Source: Gordonia liuliyuniae
GTDB taxonomy: Bacteria; Actinomycetota; Actinomycetes; Mycobacteriales; Mycobacteriaceae
Direction: 5' to 3'
Length of the DNA: 64,000 bases
NCBI RefSeq assembly: GCF_021739025.1
Contig: NZ_JAKKOT010000005.1
Span: 124,001-188,000 of the forward strand
In this document: one piece after another, positions 56,967-64,000 of the stretch
How positions within the stretch are numbered: the stretch's first letter is position 1
Layout: every line of letters begins with the position of its first letter
Position numbers and translations under genes: made by a program
Notes under the pieces: model-generated
What the model was told of the DNA's origin: nothing
The model's database searches: none
What the model saw: the letters and a program-made list of their open reading frames with translations, nothing else

Positions 56967-57897
56967 TCGGAGCGCTCACGTCGCCGCTCTGCGCGACGAC
57001 GGCGGTGATGTCCCCCGCCAGCGCGCGGTACGAGTCGGCTCGCCCGGACGATTCGCGATAGACCAGGCCGATCCGCCGTCCTGGGCGCGGCTTGGCGAAC
57101 TCGGCGACCGCGAGCGAGCCGGCAGCGGTCTCCACGCCGACCGCCGTCGCCGGGATCAGTGTCACGCCGAGCCCGCCCTCCACGCATTGCACGGCCGTCG
57201 TCAACGAGGCCGCGCGGGTCTGCTGCAGGTCGGGATCGACGCCCGCCCGCTGACACACGTCAAGGGCCTGGTCGCGCATGCAGTGTCCCTCGTCGAGCAG
57301 GAGCAATGGCAGGTCGGCCAGCAACGCGGGCGACAGACGGCGACGGCCGGCGAGCGGATGCCCGGACGGCAGCGCCAGGACGAAGTCCTCGTCGTACATC
57401 GTGATCTCGCCGATCCCCGGGATGCCCGCGGGCAGCGCGAGCACGGCGGCATCGAGCGAGCCGTCCCGAAGCTGGCCGATCAGGCGATCGGTCTGGTCCT
57501 CGATCACCAGCAGGTCCAGGTCCGGACGACGCAAGGCGAGCCCCCGCAGCACGCGCGGCAGGATGTACGGCGCGATCGTCGGGATGATGCCGAGCCGAAG
57601 GCGTCCCGAGAGCGGGTCCAGATCGCCCGCCGCGTCGAGCAGGAAATCCTCGACGGCGTCGCATGCGGCGATGGCGGCAGGCAGCAGCCTGACCCCTTCC
57701 GGAGTCAACATGACACGCCGTGTCGTGCGCTCGACGAGTTGCAGTCCGAGGCCCGTCTCCAGGCCCGCGAGCGCCTGCGACAGCGACGGCTGGCTGACGC
57801 CGAGTTCTGTTGCGGCCGAGCCGAAGTGCAGCTTCTTCGCGACTGCCACGAAGGCCCTCAGCCCACCGATCGACGGTTGATAGCTTTGATTACTCAT
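56947..57897 (-). CDS. oxyR: Hydrogen peroxide sensor OxyR (LysR family)
   Basis: 316 residues from ATG 57897. LysR winged [38 protein letters not shown]. The regulatory domain carries the redox pair in [14 protein letters not shown], with the same CxxxxxxxxC spacing as E. coli OxyR Cys199/Cys208. It is divergent from ahpC-ahpD, which it should activate under peroxide. Many M. tuberculosis strains have a broken oxyR; here it is intact. Confidence 0.95.
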   Translation of the reverse strand: MSNQSYQPSIGGLRAFVAVAKKLHFGSAATELGVSQPSLSQALAGLETGLGLQLVERTTRRVMLTPEGVRLLPAAIAACDAVEDFLLDAAGDLDPLSGRLRLGIIPTIAPYILPRVLRGLALRRPDLDLLVIEDQTDRLIGQLRDGSLDAAVLALPAGIPGIGEITMYDEDFVLALPSGHPLAGRRRLSPALLADLPLLLLDEGHCMRDQALDVCQRAGVDPDLQQTRAASLTTAVQCVEGGLGVTLIPATAVGVETAAGSLAVAEFAKPRPGRRIGLVYRESSGRADSYRALAGDITAVVAQSGDVSAPITPASQ

Positions 57898-57899
57898 AC

Positions 57900-57911
57900 C
57901 TATCAATATAG
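57900..57911. promoter_or_regulatory. Candidate OxyR site in the oxyR-ahpC intergenic region
   Basis: CTAT-CAAT-ATAG is an inverted repeat just upstream of oxyR in an AT-rich 142-bp region; another GATAG lies at 57879. Spacing does not match the full E. coli OxyR site, so the assignment is tentative. Confidence 0.3.
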
Positions 57912-58039
57912 TGCCTGTAATCACGTTTACTTTTTAAGGGGTTTTGGGCAGACTGGATGACAGACGGAGAGAGGCCACCGCCCACTCCGGAGAGAACGAG
58001 TTTCTCGCAGACCTTCCGACGAACTTAGGAGTACGTGTC

Positions 58040-58621
58040 ATGGCATTGCTGACCATCGGCGACCAGTTCCCCGCTTACAACCTGACCGCTGTCATCGGCG
58101 GCGACCTCTCCAAGGTCGATGCCCAGCAGCCCGAGGACTACTTCACCACCGTCACCTCCGACGACTACGCGGGCAAGTGGCGCGTCGTGTTCTTCTGGCC
58201 GAAGGACTTCACCTTCGTGTGCCCGACCGAGATCGCTGCCTTCGGCAAGCTGAACGACGAGTTCGCCGACCGCGACGCTCAGGTGCTCGGCGCATCGGTC
58301 GACAACGAGTTCGTGCACTTCCAGTGGCGCGCACAGCACGAGGACCTGAAGACCCTCCCCTTCCCGATGCTCTCGGACCTCAAGCGTGAGCTCGTCGAGG
58401 CCGCAGGCGTTCTGAACGCCGACGGCGTCGCGGATCGTGCGACCTTCATCGTCGACCCGAACAACGAAGTCCAGTTCGTCTCGGTGACCGCAGGCTCGGT
58501 CGGCCGCAACGTCGAAGAGGTCCTTCGCGTCCTCGACGCCCTCCAGTCGGACGAGCTGTGCGCGTGCAACTGGCGCAAGGGTGATCCGACCATCAACGCT
58601 GCCGAGCTGATGACCGCCTGA
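58040..58621 (+). CDS. ahpC: Alkyl hydroperoxide reductase (peroxiredoxin) AhpC
   Basis: 193 residues from ATG 58040 with AGGAG upstream. The peroxidatic Cys is in [10 protein letters not shown] (about 58-61) and the resolving Cys in [12 protein letters not shown] near the end. It reduces H2O2, organic peroxides and peroxynitrite. It shares one base with ahpD (TGATG), giving tight coupling. Confidence 0.97.
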   Translation: MALLTIGDQFPAYNLTAVIGGDLSKVDAQQPEDYFTTVTSDDYAGKWRVVFFWPKDFTFVCPTEIAAFGKLNDEFADRDAQVLGASVDNEFVHFQWRAQHEDLKTLPFPMLSDLKRELVEAAGVLNADGVADRATFIVDPNNEVQFVSVTAGSVGRNVEEVLRVLDALQSDELCACNWRKGDPTINAAELMTA

Positions 58622-59148
58622 TGAGCATCGAGAACTTGAAGAGCGCGCTCCCCGAGTACGCCAAAGACCTCAAGCTCAACCTCGGTTCGATCAGCCGCAC
58701 CACGGTGCTGAACGAGCAGCAGTTGTGGGGATCGCTGTTGGCCACCGCCGCAGCCACCCGCAATGCGACGGTTCTCAAGGAGATCGCCGACGAGGCCGCC
58801 GACAACCTGTCGGCGGAGGCGTACAACGCCGCTCTCGGCGCCGCGTCCATCATGGGCATGAACAACGTGTTCTACCGCGGTCGCGGATTCCTCGACGGCA
58901 AGTACGACGACCTGCGTCCCGGCCTGCGGATGAACATCATCGGCAACCCGGGTGTCGAGAAGGCCGACTTCGAGTTGTGGTCGCTCGCCGTCTCGGCGAT
59001 CAACGGCTGCCACCACTGCGTCGGCGCGCACGAGAACGTGGTGCGCGAGGCGGGCCTCGACCGCGAGGCCGTCTTCGAGGCCCTCAAGGTCGCGTCGATC
59101 GTCGCCGGTGTCGGCCAGGCGGTCACCACCGCCGAGGCTCTCGCCTGA
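58621..59148 (+). CDS. ahpD: Alkyl hydroperoxide reductase AhpD
   Basis: 175 residues. The active CxxC and acid pair is in [12 protein letters not shown] (about 129-140), the AhpD/CMD core. It works as disulfide reductase for AhpC in mycobacteria. Followed by a terminator at 59273. Confidence 0.96.
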   Translation: MSIENLKSALPEYAKDLKLNLGSISRTTVLNEQQLWGSLLATAAATRNATVLKEIADEAADNLSAEAYNAALGAASIMGMNNVFYRGRGFLDGKYDDLRPGLRMNIIGNPGVEKADFELWSLAVSAINGCHHCVGAHENVVREAGLDREAVFEALKVASIVAGVGQAVTTAEALA

Positions 59149-59272
59149 CACATCCCGCCTGATCTCACAGTTCTCTTCACCTGCTGTGTGGCCCAGCGGA
59201 GTCGTCGGCTGTTCCGCCGATCTGTGCCGAATACTGGTATAGATCGGCGGAAGAAGAGTCCCGTAACGAGAA

Positions 59273-59313
59273 CAGACCCCGTGCTGCGCGGACGTCGCGC
59301 GGCACGGGGTCTG
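59273..59313. terminator. Hairpin downstream of ahpD
   Basis: Perfect 12-bp arms CAGACCCCGTGC (59273-59284) and GCACGGGGTCTG (59302-59313), with a further CGCG pairing inside. The T tract is weak (CCTTCTT). It can end ahpCD transcripts, and on the other strand would end a short transcript covering the 12-residue frame at 59338-59376. Confidence 0.75.
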
Positions 59314-59337
59314 CCTTCTTCAGGTGGGCGACCGCCG

Positions 59338-59376
59338 TCAGGCGGCGGCCACCTCCTCAGTCCTGAAAGAAATCAT
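59338..59376 (-). CDS. Candidate 12-residue peptide with a perfect ribosome-binding site
   Basis: On the minus strand, AAAGGAGGTG (a near-complete anti-16S match, 59395-59386) is followed after 11 bases from AGGAGG by ATG and the frame MISFRTEEVAAA, then TGA. A hairpin (59273-59313) follows. The rest of the 367-bp region 59149-59515 holds that hairpin and a tandem repeat at its far end; no other gene is visible. The peptide matches no leader I know. It could be a micro-protein, a residue of a lost gene, or chance. Confidence 0.3.
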   Translation of the reverse strand: MISFRTEEVAAA

Positions 59377-59460
59377 CTTCTGGACCACCTCCTTTCCTCT
59401 GACGAATCGAACGCTACGCCTGAGCGGAGACGGCCCGCAACGGATTTATCTCTACGGTCC

Positions 59461-59525
59461 GCCGGATCTACAGCCCGCCGGTCCCACAGTTCACCGGTCC
59501 TACAATTCACCGGTCCTACAATTCA
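59461..59525. repeat. 16-17-bp tandem repeat spanning the aminotransferase stop codon, about 4 copies
   Basis: CCGGTCCTACAATTCA at 59494 and 59510 are identical; copies at 59461 and 59477 diverge. The stop (CTA, 59516-59518) lies in the last unit and the identical unit before it carries a second CTA. Confidence 0.9.
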
Positions 59526-60748
59526 CGCAGCGCCGCGGCGAAGCGATCGGCCATCTCGCCGACCTCGTCGGTCGTCATGACGAACGCGGGCGAGACCTGC
59601 AGCGCCCCCTGGCCTGCGGCCCGCGAGCTCACACCGTGCTCGCGAAGCTTGGCGATGGCCGCCATCGCCTTGCTCGGGTCGGCGAGCTGCACTGCGGTCA
59701 CTGCACCGAGACCGGTTCGCACCTCGGCCACGGCGTCAAGATCGGCCAACGGCGAGAGTGCCTGCGCCAGCTCGGATTCCAGGCGGTTGGCACCGTCGAG
59801 CAAGTTCTCCCGCTCGATGATGTCGAGGTTCGCCAGAGCGGCTGCGGCCGACACGTTGTGGCCGCCGTAGGTGTAGCCGTGGCGGAACCAGGTGCCGCCC
59901 GCGAAGAACGGCTCGGCGACGCGAGGCGCCACGATGAGCGCACCCATCGGAACGTAACCGCTGGTGAGGCCCTTCGCTGTGGTGATCATGTCCGGCTGCA
60001 GGTCGAACCGTGACGACGCGAACCATTCGTTGGCGCCGATGCGGCCGAACCCGGTGACCACTTCGTCGGCGACGAACAGCACATTGTGGTCGCGGCAGAT
60101 CTCGCGGACCTCACGCAGGTATCCCTCCGGCGGGAGGTAGACGCCGCCTGCGCCGATGATCGGCTCGATGAAGAACGCCGCGATGTTGTCGGCGCCGACT
60201 CGCTCGATCAGGCCGAGAAGGCTCTTCGCATCGTCCCAATCGACGGTCTCGGTGTCGGGAAGGATCTGGCCGTAGCCTTCGCCGTTCGCCGGGATGCCGG
60301 CAAGCGACGTCCCGGCAGCGTGCATACCGTGGTACGCCTTGGTGCGGCCGACGACGATCTTCTTCTCGGGCTTGCCCTGCTCCACCCAGTAGCGGCGGGC
60401 GAGTTTGAACGCGCTGTCGACCGAGTCGCTGCCACCGAGAGTGAACATCACCTTCGAACCGGCGACCGGCGCCATGCGCGCGACACGTTCGGCGAGTTCG
60501 AGCGTCACGTCGGAGGCGAAGTCGCCGAAGTTCGAGTAGTGCGCGATCGTCGACGCCTGCTTGGCGATCGCCTCCGCCACCTCGGTGCGTCCGTGACCGA
60601 TGTTGGTGAACCACAGGCCCGCGGTGGCGTCGATGTACTCACCACCCTTGTCGTCGAAGATTCGAGTGCCTTCGCCTCGCGTGATGACGAACGGACCGCT
60701 CGCACTCACCGCACCCATGTCTGCAAAACCGTGCCAAAGAGAACCCAT
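59516..60748 (-). CDS. Class III PLP-dependent aminotransferase (aspartate aminotransferase family)
   Basis: 410 residues from ATG 60748. Residues LWHGFADMG begin the family; PLP Lys is in ITTAKGLTSGYVPMGA (about 264), with VADEVVTGFGRIG (about 235) and GGSDSVDSAFKLARRYW (about 103). Fold-type I enzymes of this group transfer amino groups from omega-amino acids, diamines or beta-alanine to pyruvate or 2-oxoglutarate; the donor cannot be set. Neighbours give no pathway context. Its 3' end lies in the tandem repeat at 59461-59525. Confidence 0.88.
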   Translation of the reverse strand: MGSLWHGFADMGAVSASGPFVITRGEGTRIFDDKGGEYIDATAGLWFTNIGHGRTEVAEAIAKQASTIAHYSNFGDFASDVTLELAERVARMAPVAGSKVMFTLGGSDSVDSAFKLARRYWVEQGKPEKKIVVGRTKAYHGMHAAGTSLAGIPANGEGYGQILPDTETVDWDDAKSLLGLIERVGADNIAAFFIEPIIGAGGVYLPPEGYLREVREICRDHNVLFVADEVVTGFGRIGANEWFASSRFDLQPDMITTAKGLTSGYVPMGALIVAPRVAEPFFAGGTWFRHGYTYGGHNVSAAAALANLDIIERENLLDGANRLESELAQALSPLADLDAVAEVRTGLGAVTAVQLADPSKAMAAIAKLREHGVSSRAAGQGALQVSPAFVMTTDEVGEMADRFAAALREL

Positions 60749-60814
60749 GCACCAAATATCGCACGGCACAGCGGGTGTCTGCTCGGCGGTCCCGGCAAAA
60801 TGTGAGCTGGTCGA

Positions 60815-61264
60815 TCAGTCCTGGCGGGCGGCGAGCGCCGCGAGCCGATCGATCGACGCGAGGAGCCGCTCGGCAGTCGTCGCGCGGGCTCGGGCCTCGC
60901 GCTTCTCGTCGTGCAAATCCGTCCAGTCGTACGTGTGGGTCACCGTGACGCCGTCGTCGGCCGGGTCGAGCTCCCATCGCCACAGGTGCCCCGGCGGCAC
61001 GCCGCCGACCTCGGACGGCCGCCAAGCGATGAGTCGCCCCTCCGCGAACTCGACGACCAGATTGCGTCGGACGGCACCGGTGGTGAGCGTCGTGTCGAAG
61101 GTGTCGCCGACCGCCCGCACACGGTGGCCGGGAGCCGAGTCGGCGAGGTTGTCGTTGCCGTCCCACGCGGGTTGCCGTGCCGGGTCGGCGATCAGTCCGA
61201 ACACGGTCGCCGGCGACGCATGCACGGTCCGGCGCGCCGACACCACCCGATGCTCCGCGCTCAT
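60815..61264 (-). CDS. SRPBCC (START-like) family protein
   Basis: 149 residues from ATG 61264. Fold signature: an N-terminal strand RTVHASPATVFGLIADPARQPAWDG (about 12-36), ending with LWRWELDPADDGVTVTHTYDWT and a long helix. Such cavities bind lipids or polyketides; ligand unknown. Encoded 13 bp after the YdeI-like gene, so probably an operon. Confidence 0.82.
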   Translation of the reverse strand: MSAEHRVVSARRTVHASPATVFGLIADPARQPAWDGNDNLADSAPGHRVRAVGDTFDTTLTTGAVRRNLVVEFAEGRLIAWRPSEVGGVPPGHLWRWELDPADDGVTVTHTYDWTDLHDEKREARARATTAERLLASIDRLAALAARQD

Positions 61265-61277
61265 GACCGTGAGCTCG

Positions 61278-61754
61278 TCACGACGCGCGTAGCTCGGCGA
61301 TGACGGCGGCGATGCGGCGATCCACCGTCTCCGGACGTTTGGCTGCGGTGACCGAGCGGGCGGCCTCCTTCCGCCGGGAGTATGGCCACGCCTCGAACCC
61401 CGCCCGTGCTCCGGCCTTCTCGAGGGCGGACACCAGTGCCTCCGGAACATCGACGGACCGCTCGCCGTGGTCGAGAACGATCGCCACCTCGATGTCGTCG
61501 CCGATCTCAACACTCAACTCGGCGCGCGCAGCCTTCGACAGCCCGATCAGATTGGCACCGCCCATCCGCGCCAAACGCAGCCGAGCAGTGCGATCCCCGA
61601 CTGCCACGACGACGGCCGCTCGCTTTCCTCCACCGAGTTCGGCGACCTGTGCATCGGTCAGCTCGATCGCGGTCGCCGGTCCGACCGGATCGAGCCGCGT
61701 GCACAGAACCAGCGGCGGACGGTCGGCAGTGTGATTCGCGGAATCAGCGCTCAT
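61278..61754 (-). CDS. DUF1905/YdeI (OmpD-associated) family protein
   Basis: 158 residues. The N-terminal DUF1905-like barrel (RLDPVGPATAIELTDAQVAELG, then RTARLRLARMGGANLIGLSKAAR) is followed by the YdeI helical tail FEAWPYSRRKEAARSVTAAKRPETVDRRI, the conserved SxxRKE region of bacteriocin-protection proteins. No enzyme activity is known. Divergent from hrpA. Confidence 0.85.
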   Translation of the reverse strand: MSADSANHTADRPPLVLCTRLDPVGPATAIELTDAQVAELGGGKRAAVVVAVGDRTARLRLARMGGANLIGLSKAARAELSVEIGDDIEVAIVLDHGERSVDVPEALVSALEKAGARAGFEAWPYSRRKEAARSVTAAKRPETVDRRIAAVIAELRAS

Positions 61755-61793
61755 GAACCCTGATTATGCCGCGGCCGTAGAATCGACGCCATC

Positions 61794-64000
61794 ATGTCGT
61801 CGCCTCTGACCATCACGTATCCCCCGGAACTCCCCGTCAGCGCCTGCCGCGCCGAGATCGCCGAAGCGATCACCGACCATCAGGTCGTCGTCATCGCGGG
61901 CGAGACCGGATCGGGCAAGACCACCCAGTTGCCGAAGATCTGCCTTGAACTGGGACGCACGGCGATCGGCCACACCCAGCCGCGCCGGATCGCCGCGACC
62001 TCGGTCGCCGGGCGTATCGCCGACGAACTGGACACGGAGATCGGTACGACGGTCGGCTACCAGGTCCGATTCTCCGACAAGAGCTCTAAGACCACGCGGA
62101 TCAAGGTGATGACCGACGGCATCCTGCTGCGCGAGATCACCACCGATCCCCTGCTGCGCGGCTACGACACGATCATCATCGACGAGGCGCACGAACGCAG
62201 CCTCAACATCGACTTCCTGCTCGGCTACCTCAAGCAGCTGCTGCCCAAGCGGCGCGACCTGAAAGTCATCATCACGTCGGCGACGATCGAACCCGACCGT
62301 TTCGCCCGCCACTTCGCCGGACCCGACGACTCCGTCCCCATCATCGAGGTGTCGGGGCGAACGTATCCGGTCGAGACCCGGTACCGGCCGCTCACCTCCG
62401 ACGACACCGAACACGCCGACATCGACCAGATCGCCGCCATCGACGCGGCCGTGGGAGAGCTGTGGGCAGGCGGGGCAGGCGACATCCTCGTGTTCCTACC
62501 GACCGAACGCGATATCCGGGAGACCGCCGAAGCGCTCGGCAAGGCCCGCGGGAACGGTCAGCGCGGATCGAGCGGAGTCGAGATCCTCGGGCTGTACGCC
62601 CGACTGTCGGTCGCCGAGCAGCACAGGGTGTTCAGCCCGTCGAACGGCCGCCGGATCGTCTTGGCCACCAACGTCGCCGAGACCTCGCTGACCGTGCCGG
62701 GAATCCGGTACGTCATCGACACCGGCACCGCCCGCATCTCCCGCTACTCCACGCGGACCAAGGTGACCCGCCTTCCCATCGAGAAGGTCTCGCAGGCCAG
62801 CGCCCGCCAGCGAGCCGGTCGCTGCGGCCGCGTCGCGCCCGGCGTGTGCATCCGGCTCTATGCCGAAGACGACTTCGACGCCCGCCCCGAGTACACCGAT
62901 CCGGAGATCCTCCGCAGCAACCTCGCCGCGGTCATCCTGTCGATGTTGTCGTTGCGGCTCGGGGACATCACCGACTTCCCGTTCGTCCAACCGCCCGAGC
63001 ACCGCGCGGTCCGCGACGGCATGGCACTCCTGTCCGAGCTCGGGGCCGTCACCGACACGGATTCGGCGGTCGCCCGATTGACCAAGGTCGGCACCACGCT
63101 GGCCCGCCTGCCCGTCGATCCGAGACTCGGCCGGATGCTCGTCGCGGGCCACGAGAACGGCTGCCTCGACCACGTTCTGGTGATCGCCGCCGCGCTCGCG
63201 CTCCCCGACGTCCGCGAGTTCCCGTCGGACAAGCGGGAGGCGGCTCAGACTGCGCACCGTCGCCACACCGTTCCCGGCTCGGAGTTCATGGGCTACCTCA
63301 AGCTCTGGTCGTACCTCAATGAACAACGAGACGAGCTGTCCGGCAACCAGTTCCGCCGACAGTGCGAACGCGAGTTCATCCACTACCTCCGGGTGCGCGA
63401 GTGGTGGGATCTGCATCGACAACTCAAGCGGACGGTCCGCGACCTCAAATGGCAGACGCCCGAGACGCAGGCCGAGGCGGCGACCGTCCACAAGTCACTC
63501 CTCACCGGCCTGCTCACCAACGTGGGTGCCCGGCAAGGCGACACACGCGAGTTCCTCGGCACCCGCGGCACCAAGTTCGCGATCTTCCCCGGTTCGTTCC
63601 TCGCGTCGAAGCCGCCCGCGTTCGTGATGGCGGCCGAGCTGATGGAGACCTCGCGGCTGTTCGCGCACACGGTCGCCGCCGTCGATCCGGAGTGGGTCGA
63701 ACAGGCGGCGGGCGATCTCGTCAGCCGCACCTACAGCGAGCCGCACTGGTCGACGCGGAGAGCCGCGGTGATGGCCTACGAGCGCGTCACCCTGTACGGC
63801 GTACCGCTCGTCGCACAGCGCCGCATCCACTACGGCCCCATCGACCCGAAGACGTCTCGCGAGATCTTCATCATGGAGGCACTCGTCGGCGGCCGGTGGC
63901 GCAGCCGGCACGCGTTCGTCGAACACAACGCACAGTTGTTGAAAGACGTCGAGGACCTCGAACACCGTGCTCGACGCCGCGACGTCGGAATGAGCGACAC
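61794..64000 (+). CDS. hrpA: ATP-dependent RNA helicase HrpA (3' end outside window)
   Basis: The window ends inside this gene; 735 residues are visible and the full protein is usually about 1,280. DEAH-box motifs: Walker A VIAGETGSGKTTQLPK (about 32), motif II IIIDEAHERSLNIDFLL (about 125), motif III ITSATIEPDRFARHFAG, motif VI ASARQRAGRCGRVAPG (about 340), then the HA2 and OB-fold regions. It acts in RNA processing and ribosome rescue. Possible -10 TAGAAT lies 10 bases before the ATG. Confidence 0.93.
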   Translation, partial: MSSPLTITYPPELPVSACRAEIAEAITDHQVVVIAGETGSGKTTQLPKICLELGRTAIGHTQPRRIAATSVAGRIADELDTEIGTTVGYQVRFSDKSSKTTRIKVMTDGILLREITTDPLLRGYDTIIIDEAHERSLNIDFLLGYLKQLLPKRRDLKVIITSATIEPDRFARHFAGPDDSVPIIEVSGRTYPVETRYRPLTSDDTEHADIDQIAAIDAAVGELWAGGAGDILVFLPTERDIRETAEALGKARGNGQRGSSGVEILGLYARLSVAEQHRVFSPSNGRRIVLATNVAETSLTVPGIRYVIDTGTARISRYSTRTKVTRLPIEKVSQASARQRAGRCGRVAPGVCIRLYAEDDFDARPEYTDPEILRSNLAAVILSMLSLRLGDITDFPFVQPPEHRAVRDGMALLSELGAVTDTDSAVARLTKVGTTLARLPVDPRLGRMLVAGHENGCLDHVLVIAAALALPDVREFPSDKREAAQTAHRRHTVPGSEFMGYLKLWSYLNEQRDELSGNQFRRQCEREFIHYLRVREWWDLHRQLKRTVRDLKWQTPETQAEAATVHKSLLTGLLTNVGARQGDTREFLGTRGTKFAIFPGSFLASKPPAFVMAAELMETSRLFAHTVAAVDPEWVEQAAGDLVSRTYSEPHWSTRRAAVMAYERVTLYGVPLVAQRRIHYGPIDPKTSREIFIMEALVGGRWRSRHAFVEHNAQLLKDVEDLEHRARRRDVGMSD

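Overview
The window is high-GC actinobacterial chromosome. From about 10.8 kb onward it follows, from memory, the gene order of Mycobacterium tuberculosis Rv2669 to Rv2714: GNAT, zapE, ribD-like, hydrolase, aftC, msrB, hemQ, hemY, hemE, DUF3000, rnd, dxs, TRAM methyltransferase, APC permease, ceoB/ceoC, OB-fold, DUF3710, dut, DUF3093, DUF4193, cei, suhB, ppgK, sigA, YihY, DUF3039, DUF3099, sigB, ideR, PAC2. The arabinofuranosyltransferase AftC, Cei, the Lys/Ala-rich SigA N-terminus and IdeR point to a mycolic-acid actinomycete. The interruptions relative to Mycobacterium suggest a Gordonia-like genus; that genus call is inference.

Region 1 (1-10.73 kb) is accessory and looks like one edge of a phage-defence island. 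It holds the C-terminal part of an SNF2 helicase with a DUF3883 tail, a DUF1156 DNA methyltransferase and a 1125-residue HEPN-DUF499 ATPase, all on the plus strand. A minus-strand 13E12-type (DUF222) HNH endonuclease gene sits between the helicase and the methylase. Its promoter carries a perfect LexA (SOS) box. The helicase, methylase and ATPase families recur together in DISARM-like predicted defence clusters.

Region 2 (10.77-27.2 kb) is conserved housekeeping: redox and envelope genes (aftC, msrB), the coproporphyrin branch of haem synthesis (hemE-hemY-hemQ), isoprenoid entry (dxs), RNA processing, and a large permease. Region 3 (27.3-38.6 kb) has the two K+ uptake regulatory subunits, a flavohaemoglobin with a DosR-type box, dUTPase, the actinobacterial DUF3710/3093/4193 set, cei, inositol monophosphatase, polyphosphate glucokinase and sigA. 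Region 4 (38.8-52.9 kb) has a small zinc protein, a DNA helicase, YihY, an XRE regulator paired with a methionine aminopeptidase, a second AFG1-like ATPase divergent from a TetR regulator, sigB with an ECF-type promoter, a fused acetyltransferase/acyl-CoA ligase overlapping an AcuC deacetylase, and ideR. Region 5 (53-64 kb) has a lipoprotein, PAC2, a DUF3516 helicase, oxyR-ahpC-ahpD, a class III aminotransferase, two small cytosolic proteins and the start of hrpA.

The most striking structure that no gene explains is a set of about sixteen short tandem-repeat arrays with 12-18 bp periods. Ten sit at junctions between convergent genes, and nine of those include the stop codon of the minus-strand gene, as if the last few codons had been copied outward. 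The other six are in frame inside genes and all have periods divisible by three. None lies in the defence region. I saw no rRNA, tRNA, CRISPR array or insertion sequence.
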